In this document: in pieces, positions 1 through 5,246 of the stretch
How the letters are laid out: each line of letters starts with the position of its first letter
Position numbering within the stretch: position 1 is the stretch's first letter
Assembly: GCA_003157715.1 (NCBI GenBank)
Contig: PMKK01000274.1
Coordinates: forward strand, 14,493-19,738
Length of the DNA: 5,246 nucleotides
Origin: Actinomycetota bacterium
GTDB taxonomy: Bacteria; Actinomycetota; Thermoleophilia; UBA2241
Reading direction: 5' to 3'
Translations under genes and position numbers: made by a program
The notes under the pieces: generated by a model
The model's input: only the letters and a program-made list of their open reading frames with translations
The model's database searches: none
What the model was told of the DNA's origin: nothing

Positions 1-1
1 G

Positions 2-1513
2 TACATCCCGACCTACGCTCGCAATAAGAGGGACCCCGCCTCGGTGGTCTACGACCACGAGGCGCTGCGGCCGATCCTCGAGCCGACGCACGGCGTGACC
101 GTCTACCAGGAACAGTACATGGCCATCGCGCGGCGCGTGGGGGGCTTCACCCCGGCTCAGGCCGACGATCTGCGCAAGGCCATCTCGAAGAAGAACAAGA
201 AGCTCATGGCGAGCCTCAGAGAGCCGCTCATGGCGGGCCTGCAGGCGAGCGGCCTGCCGTCGGCCGTCTGCGACAAGCTGTGGAGCAACTTCGAGGCCAC
301 CGGCGACTACTCGTTCAACAAGAGCCACGCCGCCTGCTATGCGCTGATCAGCTACCGTACCGCCTTTCTCAAGGCGAACTACCCGGTCGAGTACATGGCG
401 GCGGTCGTGTCGAGCGTCATGAACACCAAAGACAAGGTGCCGTTCTACGTGAACCAGTGCCACGAGATGGGCATCGAGGTCCTGCCGCCCGACGTCAATA
501 AGAGCGAAGTCGGCTTCACCGTCGACGAGGGCAAGATCCGCTTCGGTCTGAACGCGGTCAAGGGAGTCGGCGTCGGCGCCATCGAAGCGATCGTCGCGGT
601 CCGCGACGACGGCCGCTTCAGCTCGATCTACGACTTCTGCGCGCGCGTCGATTCCTCTCTGGTCAACCGGCGCACGCTCGAAGCGTTGATAAAAAGCGGG
701 GCCTTCGACTCGACCGGCGACACGCGACGTGGCATGCTCGAGGCGTTGCCGGCGGCGGTCGCTTTCGGCGAGCGTCGTCGGCGCGACCGCGCCCAGGGTC
801 AGGGCGGCCTGTTCGACGTCATCGCCGCCGGCTCCGACGAGGTCATCTCGCATCATCCCGACACGGGCACCGAGGAGTTCGACTCGGACATCCTGCTGCG
901 CTTCGAGAAGGAGGCCCTCGGCCTCTACGTCTCGTCGCATCCGCTCGAGGGCCTGCGCGCGCAGCTGCGCGATCTGATCGACGCCACGGTGAGCCAGCTC
1001 GCCGACCTGCGCGACGGCCAGACCGTCTGGACCGGCGGGGTCATCTCCGGACTGCAGCGCCGCCAGACGCGCAGCGGCGGCACGATGGCGGTGTTTCGCT
1101 TGGACGACGTCGACGGCGGCATCGAGGCCGTAGCGTTCGGCAGCATCTGCGAGCAGTACGCCGAGCTGCTCGTCGAAGACGCCATCGTCCTGGTGCGCGG
1201 CCGGCTCGACCGCAAAAGCGAAGACGACGTCAAGCTGATCACCCTCGAGCTGCGGCCCTTCGACGGCGTCAGCGCCACGCGGCCGCTCACCCTGGTAGTC
1301 GACGCCGACCGTGTCCAGATGGACATGCTCGACGAGCTGAAGTCGATCCTGGGCGCGTTTCCCGGCGAGGTGCCCGTCGTGCTGCAGTTGACGACGGCGC
1401 AGGGCCGGCACCGCCTCAAGGTGGGAAACAAGTATCGGGTCGAGCCCGTGAGCGGCCTCTACGCCGAGCTCAAATGCCTGCTCGGCGAAAGTTGCGTACG
1501 CGTCGGCCGGTAG
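2..1513 (+). CDS. dnaE: DNA polymerase III alpha subunit, C-terminal part (5' end outside window)
   Basis: This is the catalytic subunit of the replicative DNA polymerase, acting at the fork with the sliding clamp. The frame is open from base 2, so the GTG at 44 is an internal codon; 503 residues are visible, against about 1,150-1,200 for the full family. The PHP domain and catalytic palm aspartates lie upstream. Visible in order are the fingers-region motifs VYQEQYMAIA and ADDLRKAISKK, the signature YSFNKSHAACYALISYRT (308-361), and a helix-hairpin-helix around GLNAVKGVGVGAIEAIV (about 545-600). QGGLF follows at 800-814 and matches the internal clamp-binding pentapeptide in type and place. 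An OB-fold runs from about 1025 to 1261 (VWTGGVISGL to ITLELRPF), then a short tail of roughly 80 residues. No frameshift or odd residue was seen. The wording is closest to Thermoleophilia-type DnaE as I remember it. It is probably transcribed separately from the his genes, given the long structured gap downstream. Confidence 0.97.
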   Translation, partial: YIPTYARNKRDPASVVYDHEALRPILEPTHGVTVYQEQYMAIARRVGGFTPAQADDLRKAISKKNKKLMASLREPLMAGLQASGLPSAVCDKLWSNFEATGDYSFNKSHAACYALISYRTAFLKANYPVEYMAAVVSSVMNTKDKVPFYVNQCHEMGIEVLPPDVNKSEVGFTVDEGKIRFGLNAVKGVGVGAIEAIVAVRDDGRFSSIYDFCARVDSSLVNRRTLEALIKSGAFDSTGDTRRGMLEALPAAVAFGERRRRDRAQGQGGLFDVIAAGSDEVISHHPDTGTEEFDSDILLRFEKEALGLYVSSHPLEGLRAQLRDLIDATVSQLADLRDGQTVWTGGVISGLQRRQTRSGGTMAVFRLDDVDGGIEAVAFGSICEQYAELLVEDAIVLVRGRLDRKSEDDVKLITLELRPFDGVSATRPLTLVVDADRVQMDMLDELKSILGAFPGEVPVVLQLTTAQGRHRLKVGNKYRVEPVSGLYAELKCLLGESCVRVGR

Positions 1514-1521
1514 CGCCGGCG

Positions 1522-1593
1522 GGTCCGGCGGCCGGACCAGGAACCGGACCAGGGGCCGGGGCGGGGGTCGGTCCAGAGGCCGGGCTGCGAGCC
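1522..1593. repeat. Degenerate 12-base tandem array, six units, just after dnaE
   Basis: Six consecutive 12-mers begin with GG and nearly all end in CC: GGTCCGGCGGCC, GGACCAGGAACC, GGACCAGGGGCC, GGGGCGGGGGTC, GGTCCAGAGGCC and GGGCTGCGAGCC. The array starts 8 bases after the dnaE stop. CCGGACCAGG occurs exactly twice, 12 bases apart. The first unit and the start of the second also form an inverted repeat (GGTCCGGC 1522-1529, GCCGGACC 1531-1538), which could fold as a short GC hairpin. No T-run follows, so a classical intrinsic terminator is not supported. Function is unknown; the degeneracy suggests an old minisatellite or a transcript-end structure. Confidence 0.6.
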
Positions 1594-1594
1594 G

Positions 1595-1614
1595 GGCCGG
1601 CGCCGGCGCCGGCC
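1595..1614. repeat. Perfect 20-base GC-only palindrome in the dnaE-hisZ gap
   Basis: GGCCGGCGCCGGCGCCGGCC reads identically on both strands. It contains nested GCCGGC and GGCGCC sites and sits directly after the 12-base array. As RNA it could form an 8-base-pair stem with a four-base loop. It may be a terminator element, part of a leader structure, a protein-binding site, or simply a product of GC-biased drift. The symmetry is seen directly; any role is unproven. Confidence 0.6.
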
Positions 1615-1651
1615 GCGGGCCGCAACGGCCGGCCGTTTCGGGCGGCCCGCG
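1614..1651. other. Nested inverted repeat upstream of hisZ; possible terminator or leader hairpin
   Basis: The outer arms CGCGGGCCG (1614-1622) and CGGCCCGCG (1643-1651) are perfectly complementary over nine bases. The loop between them holds a second perfect palindrome, AACGGCCGGCCGTT (1624-1637), so the RNA could form a long two-tier hairpin. There is no U-tract after it. It ends 70 bases before the hisZ start, and the following segment (about 1652-1676) is the least GC-rich part of the gap, which is where a promoter could be. TAGACT at 1659-1664 loosely resembles a -10 box, but no convincing -35 is present, so no promoter is called. No run of His codons (classical leader peptide) and no T-box sequence was recognised. 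The structure is seen; its function is inferred. Confidence 0.45.
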
Positions 1652-1705
1652 TAGTGCGTAGACTTGCGTCTCTAAGGCGGCCGCCCGATGGCGGCGCCCC
1701 CGAAT

Positions 1706-1712
1706 GGGAGGT
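1706..1712 (+). promoter_or_regulatory. Ribosome binding site of hisZ
   Basis: GGGAGGT lies nine bases before the GTG at 1722. It decides the start: the upstream in-frame ATG at 1704 would overlap this site and have no site of its own, whereas GTG 1722 begins exactly where the family N-terminus begins. Confidence 0.8.
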
Positions 1713-1721
1713 CGGACTGCC

Positions 1722-2918
1722 GTGATCCCCGAAGGCATGCGCGACGTTTTGCCGCCCGAAGCCGCCGAGCTGCGCGCGATCGAACGGATCGTGCTGGCGC
1801 GGTTCGGCGCCTACGGCTACGGAGAGGTGCGTCCCCCGGCACTCGAGTATCCCGAGACCATGGAGCGCACCGGCGTGCCGCTGCTGTCGAGCGGCTTTCA
1901 TCTCTACGACGAACGCGGCCGCGCGCTCATTCTGCGCACCGACCTGACGACCGCCATCTGCCGGCTGGCCGTCGACCGCCTGCGCGAGCGGCCGCTGCCG
2001 CTGCGACTGGCCTACGAGGGTCCGATCTATCGCACCGAGGCGAGCCGCCACCGGCGCGCGGGCGAGTTCGTACAGCTCGGCGCCGAGCTGCTCGGGCTGG
2101 GTTCGGCGGCGGCCGACGCCGAGGCGGTCGTGCTGCTGTGCGACACGCTGGCGGCGACCGGCCTGCGCGGCTTTCGCCTGGCGATCGGCAGCGTCGCCTT
2201 CCACCGTGAGCTCGTCGCCGCCCTGGGGCTTCCGCCCGACGAAAGCAACGACATCTTCGATGCCCTCGCCGATCGCGACTATGCGCTGCTCGAATCGATC
2301 GTCTCGCGACACGGGATCGGCGACGACGGCGCCCGCGTCTTGCAGCGCGCCCTCGACCTGTCGCCCGGCAAGGGCGCGCTGGCCGCCGCTCGCAAGCTGG
2401 CCTCGAGCGAGGGCATGGAGGAGGTCGTCGAGCGTCTCGTGTCGGTCCAGGATCTGGCCGACGACGCCGGCTACGGCGACCTCGTGGGCTTCGACTTCGG
2501 GCTCATGCCCGAGCTCGACTACTACACCGGCATCGTGATCGAGGCCTATGCTCCGGGGGTCGACTTCCCCGTGGCCAACGGCGGCCGCTACGATCGCCTG
2601 CCGGCCGCCTTCGGCTGGCCCATTCCGGCCGTGGGGTTCACCATCGACCTCGAACGCCTGCACGAAGCACTTGTCGACGAAGGCGCCGGCGTGGCCACGG
2701 TGGCGCCGCCGGCGCTGGCCTACTGCGGCGGCCTCGACGATTCCCGGGGCGTCATCGAGCTGCGCCGCCGCGGCGTCGCCGTCGCCGCCCTGCCGGGCGA
2801 CGCCCGCGCCGCGCCGCCGCGCCTGCGGGCGGCCGATGGCGAGTTCCTGCTCGAGACGGCCGACGGGACCATGCACGGTTCATGGCGCGAGGTGCTGCGC
2901 GCCCTGGGGGCCGGGTGA
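1722..2918 (+). CDS. hisZ: ATP phosphoribosyltransferase regulatory subunit (class II aaRS-like)
   Basis: HisZ is a histidyl-tRNA synthetase paralogue that does not charge tRNA. It assembles with short-form HisG in the cytoplasm, and is needed for that enzyme's activity and histidine feedback. From the GTG at 1722 the protein is 398 residues, close to the usual 390-400, and opens IPEGMRDVLPPEA, the standard HisZ/HisRS N-terminus. Visible class II features are RTDLT at residues 72-76 (the family usually has RPDxT), motif 2 GPIYRTE (100-106) with FVQLGAE (116-122), LDYYTGIVIEAY (265-276), NGGRYD (286-291) and motif 3 PAVGFTIDLERL (302-313). Gln118, Glu122 and the DYYTG loop correspond to the histidine pocket of HisRS, so histidine binding looks preserved. 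The last 75 or so residues are a short alpha/beta tail instead of a full anticodon-binding domain, which together with the hisG neighbour favours HisZ over HisS. It ends 16 bases before hisG. Confidence 0.93.
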   Translation: MIPEGMRDVLPPEAAELRAIERIVLARFGAYGYGEVRPPALEYPETMERTGVPLLSSGFHLYDERGRALILRTDLTTAICRLAVDRLRERPLPLRLAYEGPIYRTEASRHRRAGEFVQLGAELLGLGSAAADAEAVVLLCDTLAATGLRGFRLAIGSVAFHRELVAALGLPPDESNDIFDALADRDYALLESIVSRHGIGDDGARVLQRALDLSPGKGALAAARKLASSEGMEEVVERLVSVQDLADDAGYGDLVGFDFGLMPELDYYTGIVIEAYAPGVDFPVANGGRYDRLPAAFGWPIPAVGFTIDLERLHEALVDEGAGVATVAPPALAYCGGLDDSRGVIELRRRGVAVAALPGDARAAPPRLRAADGEFLLETADGTMHGSWREVLRALGAG

Positions 2919-2934
2919 GCCGCCCGGGCGCGCC

Positions 2935-3606
2935 ATGACGCTGCGCATCGTCGCGCCCGACGGCCCGCTGCGGGCGCCGTCGCTCGAGCTGCTCGCGGCG
3001 GCCGGAGCGATTGACGGCGTAACGACGGTCGCCACCGCCGATGTACCGTCGTATCTTCTGCTCGGAGCGGCCGACGTCGGCCTCGTGGCCAAGGAGGTGC
3101 TGCTCGAGCGCACAGCGGGCCTGTGCGAGCTGCTCGACTTGCGCTTCGGTGGCGCGGAGCTGGTCTACGCGATCGCGCCGGGGGCGGCCGCTCGTGCCCA
3201 GCGGCTCGGCCGCCTGCGGATAGCCACCCGCCATCCGGTCCTCACGAGCGCCTACTTCGCGGCGCGGGGTGTCCACGTCGCCGTCGTCGAGGTCGCCGGC
3301 TCGCTCGAGCGCGCCGCCCTCGACGGACTGGTCGACGGCGTCGTGGCGCTCGTCGACGTCTTGCCCGACAGCGCCTCGAACGGTCGGCACGATGCCGCCT
3401 CGAACGGTCGGCCCGACGCCGCCTCGGCCGGCCGGCCCGACGCCGGCCCGCCGGACACTGCCCGCTCGCGGGTCGCCGGGCTGACCGTCGAGGGCGTCGT
3501 GGCGACGAGCAGTGTCCGTCTCGTGTGCGGCCGTGGCGCCCGCGTGCTGCGCACGGCCGAGCTCGGAGCGCTGGTCGCGCGACTGCGCGACCTGACCGCG
3601 ACATAA
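2935..3606 (+). CDS. hisG: HisG-like short-form ATP phosphoribosyltransferase, missing key motifs
   Basis: The family makes phosphoribosyl-ATP from ATP and PRPP, the first step of histidine synthesis; short forms need HisZ. Family membership rests on the N-terminal strand MTLRIVAP, DVPSYLLLGAADVGLVAKEV (about 36-55), LLDLRFGGAELVYA, LRIATRHP (94-101), GSLERAALDGLVDG (122-135) and the position between hisZ and hisD. Three family hallmarks are absent. The PKGR motif reads PDGP (8-11). About 20 residues containing the usual DSRK region are missing after residue 25. The PRPP loop usually reads DxVxTGxTL, but here it is A138-LVDVLPDS-146 followed by a repeat-rich linker to about residue 183. The fold resumes at LTVEGVVATSSVRLV. 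Total length is 223 residues; the linker offsets the deletion. No good ribosome binding site precedes the ATG, so coupling to hisZ is likely. Family assignment is strong, but catalytic activity is doubtful. It could be a pseudoenzyme or a repurposed paralogue. Confidence 0.82.
   Translation: MTLRIVAPDGPLRAPSLELLAAAGAIDGVTTVATADVPSYLLLGAADVGLVAKEVLLERTAGLCELLDLRFGGAELVYAIAPGAAARAQRLGRLRIATRHPVLTSAYFAARGVHVAVVEVAGSLERAALDGLVDGVVALVDVLPDSASNGRHDAASNGRPDAASAGRPDAGPPDTARSRVAGLTVEGVVATSSVRLVCGRGARVLRTAELGALVARLRDLTAT
3367..3438 (+). repeat. Three in-frame 24-base tandem repeats inside hisG
   Basis: The units are 3367-3390, 3391-3414 and 3415-3438, encoding DSASNGRH, DAASNGRP and DAASAGRP; a partial fourth unit (DAGPP) follows. 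GCCTCGAACGGTCGGC (16 bases) is identical in units 1 and 2. The unit length is a multiple of three, so copy number can change without breaking the frame. The encoded stretch is polar, Ala/Gly/Pro-rich and likely disordered. It lies where HisG normally has its PRPP-binding loop. Confidence 0.9.
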
Positions 3607-3610
3607 GGAG
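3605..3610 (+). promoter_or_regulatory. Ribosome binding site of hisD, overlapping the hisG stop
   Basis: AAGGAG shares two bases with the hisG TAA stop and lies five bases before the GTG at 3616. It fixes the hisD start and makes reinitiation by ribosomes finishing hisG plausible. Confidence 0.8.
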
Positions 3611-3615
3611 CCGAC

Positions 3616-4878
3616 GTGAAGCGACTGACCCTGCACGACGATCCCGCGAAGGTCGTCGCCGAGTTGCGCGAGCCGCTGACATCGGCGGCCGATGTCGAAA
3701 GCGCCGTTCGGGAGATCCTCGACGACGTGCGCGTGCGCGGCGATGCCGCCGTGCGCGCGCATGCCCTGCGGCTCGACGGTGTCGAGCTGCCCGAGCGCTA
3801 CGGCCTGCCGCCGGGCGAGCTCAGCGCCGCCCTGCAGGCCACCGCGCCCGAGCTGCGCGCCGCGCTCGAGCTCGCGGCCGCCAACATCCGTGCTTACCAC
3901 ACCCGCGAGCGGCCGGTCGCGTGGCGCGAGACGCTGGCTCAGGGCCAGGTCGTCGGCCAGGAGATCATCGGGCTCGGCGTGGCGGGACTCTACGTGCCCG
4001 GCGGTCTGGCCAACTACCCGTCGTCCGTCCTGATGACCGCCATCCCGGCGCAGGTCGCCGGCGTCGGGCGGGTCGTGGTCTGCTCGCCGCCGCGCCGTGG
4101 CGGCGGCGTCGCCGCGGGCGTCGCCGCCGCCTGCGCGCTGCTCGGCGTGACCGACCTGTACCCTGTCGGCGGCGCCCAGGCGGTCGCCGCCATGGCGTTC
4201 GGCACGGCCGCCGTGCCGCGCTGCGACGTGATCGTGGGACCGGGCAACGCCTACGTCACCGAGGCCAAGCGGCAGATCATGGGCGAAGTGCGTATCGACG
4301 GGCTGGCCGGGCCCAGCGAAGTGCTGATCGTGGCCGACGGCGACGGCCATCCCGACTGGCTCGCCGCCGACCTCCTTGCCCAGGCGGAGCACGGCGCCGG
4401 AGCCATGGCCGCGCTGCTCGACGTCGGCGGAAGGCTGGGCGACCGTGTCGCGGACGCGGTCGCCCAGCTCGCCGCCGAGCTGGGCCTCGCCACGGAGCGC
4501 ATCGCGATCGTCGCCTGCCACGACCGCGCGGCGGCTCTGGCGCTGGTGAACGCGTTCGCCCCCGAGCACCTGGAGCTCCACGTGACCGATGCCGCGCGGC
4601 TCGTGCCGCTCGTGCGCAACGCGGGGGCGGTGTTCGTCGGGCCGTACGCCGCCACCGCGTTCGGCGACTACGCGGCGGGCACCAACCACGTTCTGCCGAC
4701 GGGCGGCTCCGCCCGCTTCGGCCAGGGCCTGTCGGTGAGTGACTTCGTCAAGCGCGTCGGCGTCGTCGAACTCGACGCCGCCGCGGCTGCCCGTCTGGCC
4801 GCTCCCGTCGCGACGATCGCCGATGAAGAGGGCCTGGCCTCTCACGCCCGTTCCGCGCGCCTGCGAGCGAGCCGGTGA
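3616..4878 (+). CDS. hisD: Histidinol dehydrogenase
   Basis: HisD catalyses the last two steps of histidine synthesis, oxidising L-histidinol to L-histidine through histidinaldehyde with two NAD+, as a zinc-dependent cytoplasmic homodimer. The protein has 420 residues against about 430 usual. Family motifs run in order: YVPGGLANYPSSVLMTAIPA, then PVGGAQAVAAMAFGT, VIVGPGNAYVTEAKR, GLAGPSEVLIVAD, AQAEHGAGA, APEHLEL, FGDYAAGTNHVLPTGG and the C-terminal EGLASHARSARLR. The zinc ligands known from the E. coli enzyme are matched by Gln256, His259, Asp351 and His410. The catalytic Glu-His pair is Glu317-His318, and His358 corresponds to the substrate-contacting histidine. One small oddity is that the usual AEHD reads AEHG at residue 260. 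Nothing suggests loss of function, in contrast to hisG and hisB on either side. The stop overlaps the hisB GTG start. Confidence 0.97.
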   Translation: MKRLTLHDDPAKVVAELREPLTSAADVESAVREILDDVRVRGDAAVRAHALRLDGVELPERYGLPPGELSAALQATAPELRAALELAAANIRAYHTRERPVAWRETLAQGQVVGQEIIGLGVAGLYVPGGLANYPSSVLMTAIPAQVAGVGRVVVCSPPRRGGGVAAGVAAACALLGVTDLYPVGGAQAVAAMAFGTAAVPRCDVIVGPGNAYVTEAKRQIMGEVRIDGLAGPSEVLIVADGDGHPDWLAADLLAQAEHGAGAMAALLDVGGRLGDRVADAVAQLAAELGLATERIAIVACHDRAAALALVNAFAPEHLELHVTDAARLVPLVRNAGAVFVGPYAATAFGDYAAGTNHVLPTGGSARFGQGLSVSDFVKRVGVVELDAAAAARLAAPVATIADEEGLASHARSARLRASR

Positions 4879-5246
4879 ACCCCGGCGCCCCACGCCGGGC
4901 GGTGATCGGTGACGAGGACAGGGGGGAGGGGGCCGTCAGGATCGAGATCGTGCTCGACGGGCACGGGCGTGCCGCCGTGGCGACCGGCGACGCGTTTCTC
5001 GACCACCTGCTCGGACTGACCGCGCGTCACGCCGACTTCGACCTCACGGTCGGGGCCGGCCCCGCGAGCCTCGCGGGTGGCGGCGAGAGCGAGGCCGAAG
5101 AAGCTGTCGAGGCCGTCGCGGTCGCCGTGGGCCGGGCGCTGCGCGGGGCGCTGGGCGAGGGGCAGGCCATCCGCCGCTTCGGCTGGGCCACCGTGCCGGT
5201 CGCCGAGGCGCTGGCGCTCGTGGCTCTCGATCTGTCGAGCGGTCCG
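4875..5246 (+). CDS. hisB: HisB-like imidazoleglycerol-phosphate dehydratase, N-terminal part, first HHxxE motif altered (3' end outside window)
   Basis: The family dehydrates imidazoleglycerol phosphate to imidazole-acetol phosphate using manganese, as a 24-mer. The open frame has 124 codons to the window edge, of about 195-200 expected. Family features are IEIVLDGHGRAAVATGDAFL (residues 23-42), DHLLGLTARHADFDLTV (43-59), VAVGRALRGALG and IRRFGWATVPVAEALALVAL. The conserved HHxxE metal-binding motif aligns with Glu75-Glu76-Ala-Val-Glu79 inside GGESEAEEAVEAVAVAVG, so both histidines are glutamates and only the final Glu remains. The usual PMDEA reads PVAEA, and the N-terminal TxET reads RGEG. 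The second HHxxE motif would lie beyond the edge. The GTG start overlaps the hisD stop as GTGA and gives a full-length family N-terminus, but has no clear ribosome binding site. Family assignment is good; dehydratase activity is doubtful on what is visible. Confidence 0.82.
   Translation, partial: MNPGAPRRAVIGDEDRGEGAVRIEIVLDGHGRAAVATGDAFLDHLLGLTARHADFDLTVGAGPASLAGGGESEAEEAVEAVAVAVGRALRGALGEGQAIRRFGWATVPVAEALALVALDLSSGP
4881..4899 (+). other. Short GC hairpin at the hisD-hisB junction
   Basis: CCCGGCG (4881-4887) and CGCCGGG (4893-4899) pair perfectly around the five-base loop CCCCA, starting three bases after the hisD stop and inside the first codons of hisB. A purine block, GGGGGGAGGGGG (4921-4932), follows. 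The hairpin could slow or tune hisB initiation, or could be chance in such GC-rich DNA. No T-run follows it. Confidence 0.4.

Noticed and set aside
44..46. GTG 44 as a gene start
   Set aside because: The dnaE frame is open upstream to base 2 and codes for conserved DnaE residues (IPTYARNKRDP), so this is an internal valine.
1704..1721. ATG 1704 as the hisZ start
   Set aside because: It would add six residues with no family counterpart, has no ribosome binding site, and overlaps the GGGAGGT site that serves GTG 1722.
1474..1725. An 83-codon + strand frame from inside dnaE to a TGA overlapping the hisZ GTG as GTGA
   Set aside because: The product is low-complexity Gly/Ala/Pro/Arg that simply translates the 12-base array and palindromes. 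It has no family resemblance and starts inside dnaE. The GTGA overlap is suggestive but not enough.
1470..2876. A 468-codon minus-strand open frame opposite hisZ and the gap
   Set aside because: It is an antisense shadow of hisZ with no recognisable domain; its end is only a translation of the GC repeats.
3367..3438. CRISPR-like array in hisG
   Set aside because: The repeats are contiguous, in frame, and have no spacers.
2935..3606. hisG as a frameshifted pseudogene
   Set aside because: One frame carries recognisable HisG sequence on both sides of the missing motifs, and no other frame supplies a TGxTL or KGR motif, so the changes look like replacement and deletion, not a reading-frame error.
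3123..4742. A 539-codon + strand frame across hisG and hisD
   Set aside because: Arg/Ala-rich product out of frame with two well-supported genes; a high-GC shadow.
2752..4893. A 713-codon minus-strand open frame
   Set aside because: It lies opposite hisG and hisD, which are clear family members, and its product is an Arg/Gly/His-rich composition typical of antisense frames in GC-rich genes.

Overview
This GC-rich window (roughly 70% G+C) reads as one chromosomal stretch with every gene on the + strand: the 3' part of dnaE, a GC-extreme gap of about 210 bases, then a compact histidine-biosynthesis run hisZ-hisG-hisD-hisB that continues past the right edge. The GTG starts, very high third-position GC and the DnaE wording (IPTYARNKRDP, YSFNKSHAACYALISYRT, SSVMNTKDKVPFYVN) suggest a high-GC actinobacterium, most likely Thermoleophilia-like. 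That placement comes from remembered family sequences and was not tested by a search.

Layout: positions 2-1513 hold the C-terminal 503 residues of the replicative polymerase alpha subunit. Positions 1514-1721 hold no credible gene. They carry a 12-base degenerate tandem array, a 20-base perfect palindrome and a nested hairpin, followed by a good ribosome binding site for hisZ. hisZ (1722-2918), hisG (2935-3606), hisD (3616-4878) and hisB (4875 to the edge) are packed with gaps of 16 and 9 bases and a GTGA overlap, so they look co-transcribed and partly translationally coupled.

How they work together: in standard pathways with a short HisG, HisZ is the histidine-sensing partner of HisG (first step). 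HisB dehydrates imidazoleglycerol phosphate in the middle of the pathway, and HisD makes histidine from histidinol at the end. Here HisZ and HisD keep their key residues. HisG and HisB do not. HisG lacks the KGR motif, about 20 residues of its N-terminal region and the whole TGxTL PRPP loop, which is replaced by an in-frame 24-base tandem repeat. HisB has Glu-Glu where the family has the His-His of its first metal-binding HHxxE motif. Both frames are open and show ordinary codon use. This mixture of two intact and two signature-less enzymes in one operon is the most unusual thing in the window. It could mean paralogues elsewhere, repurposing, relaxed selection or sequence error.
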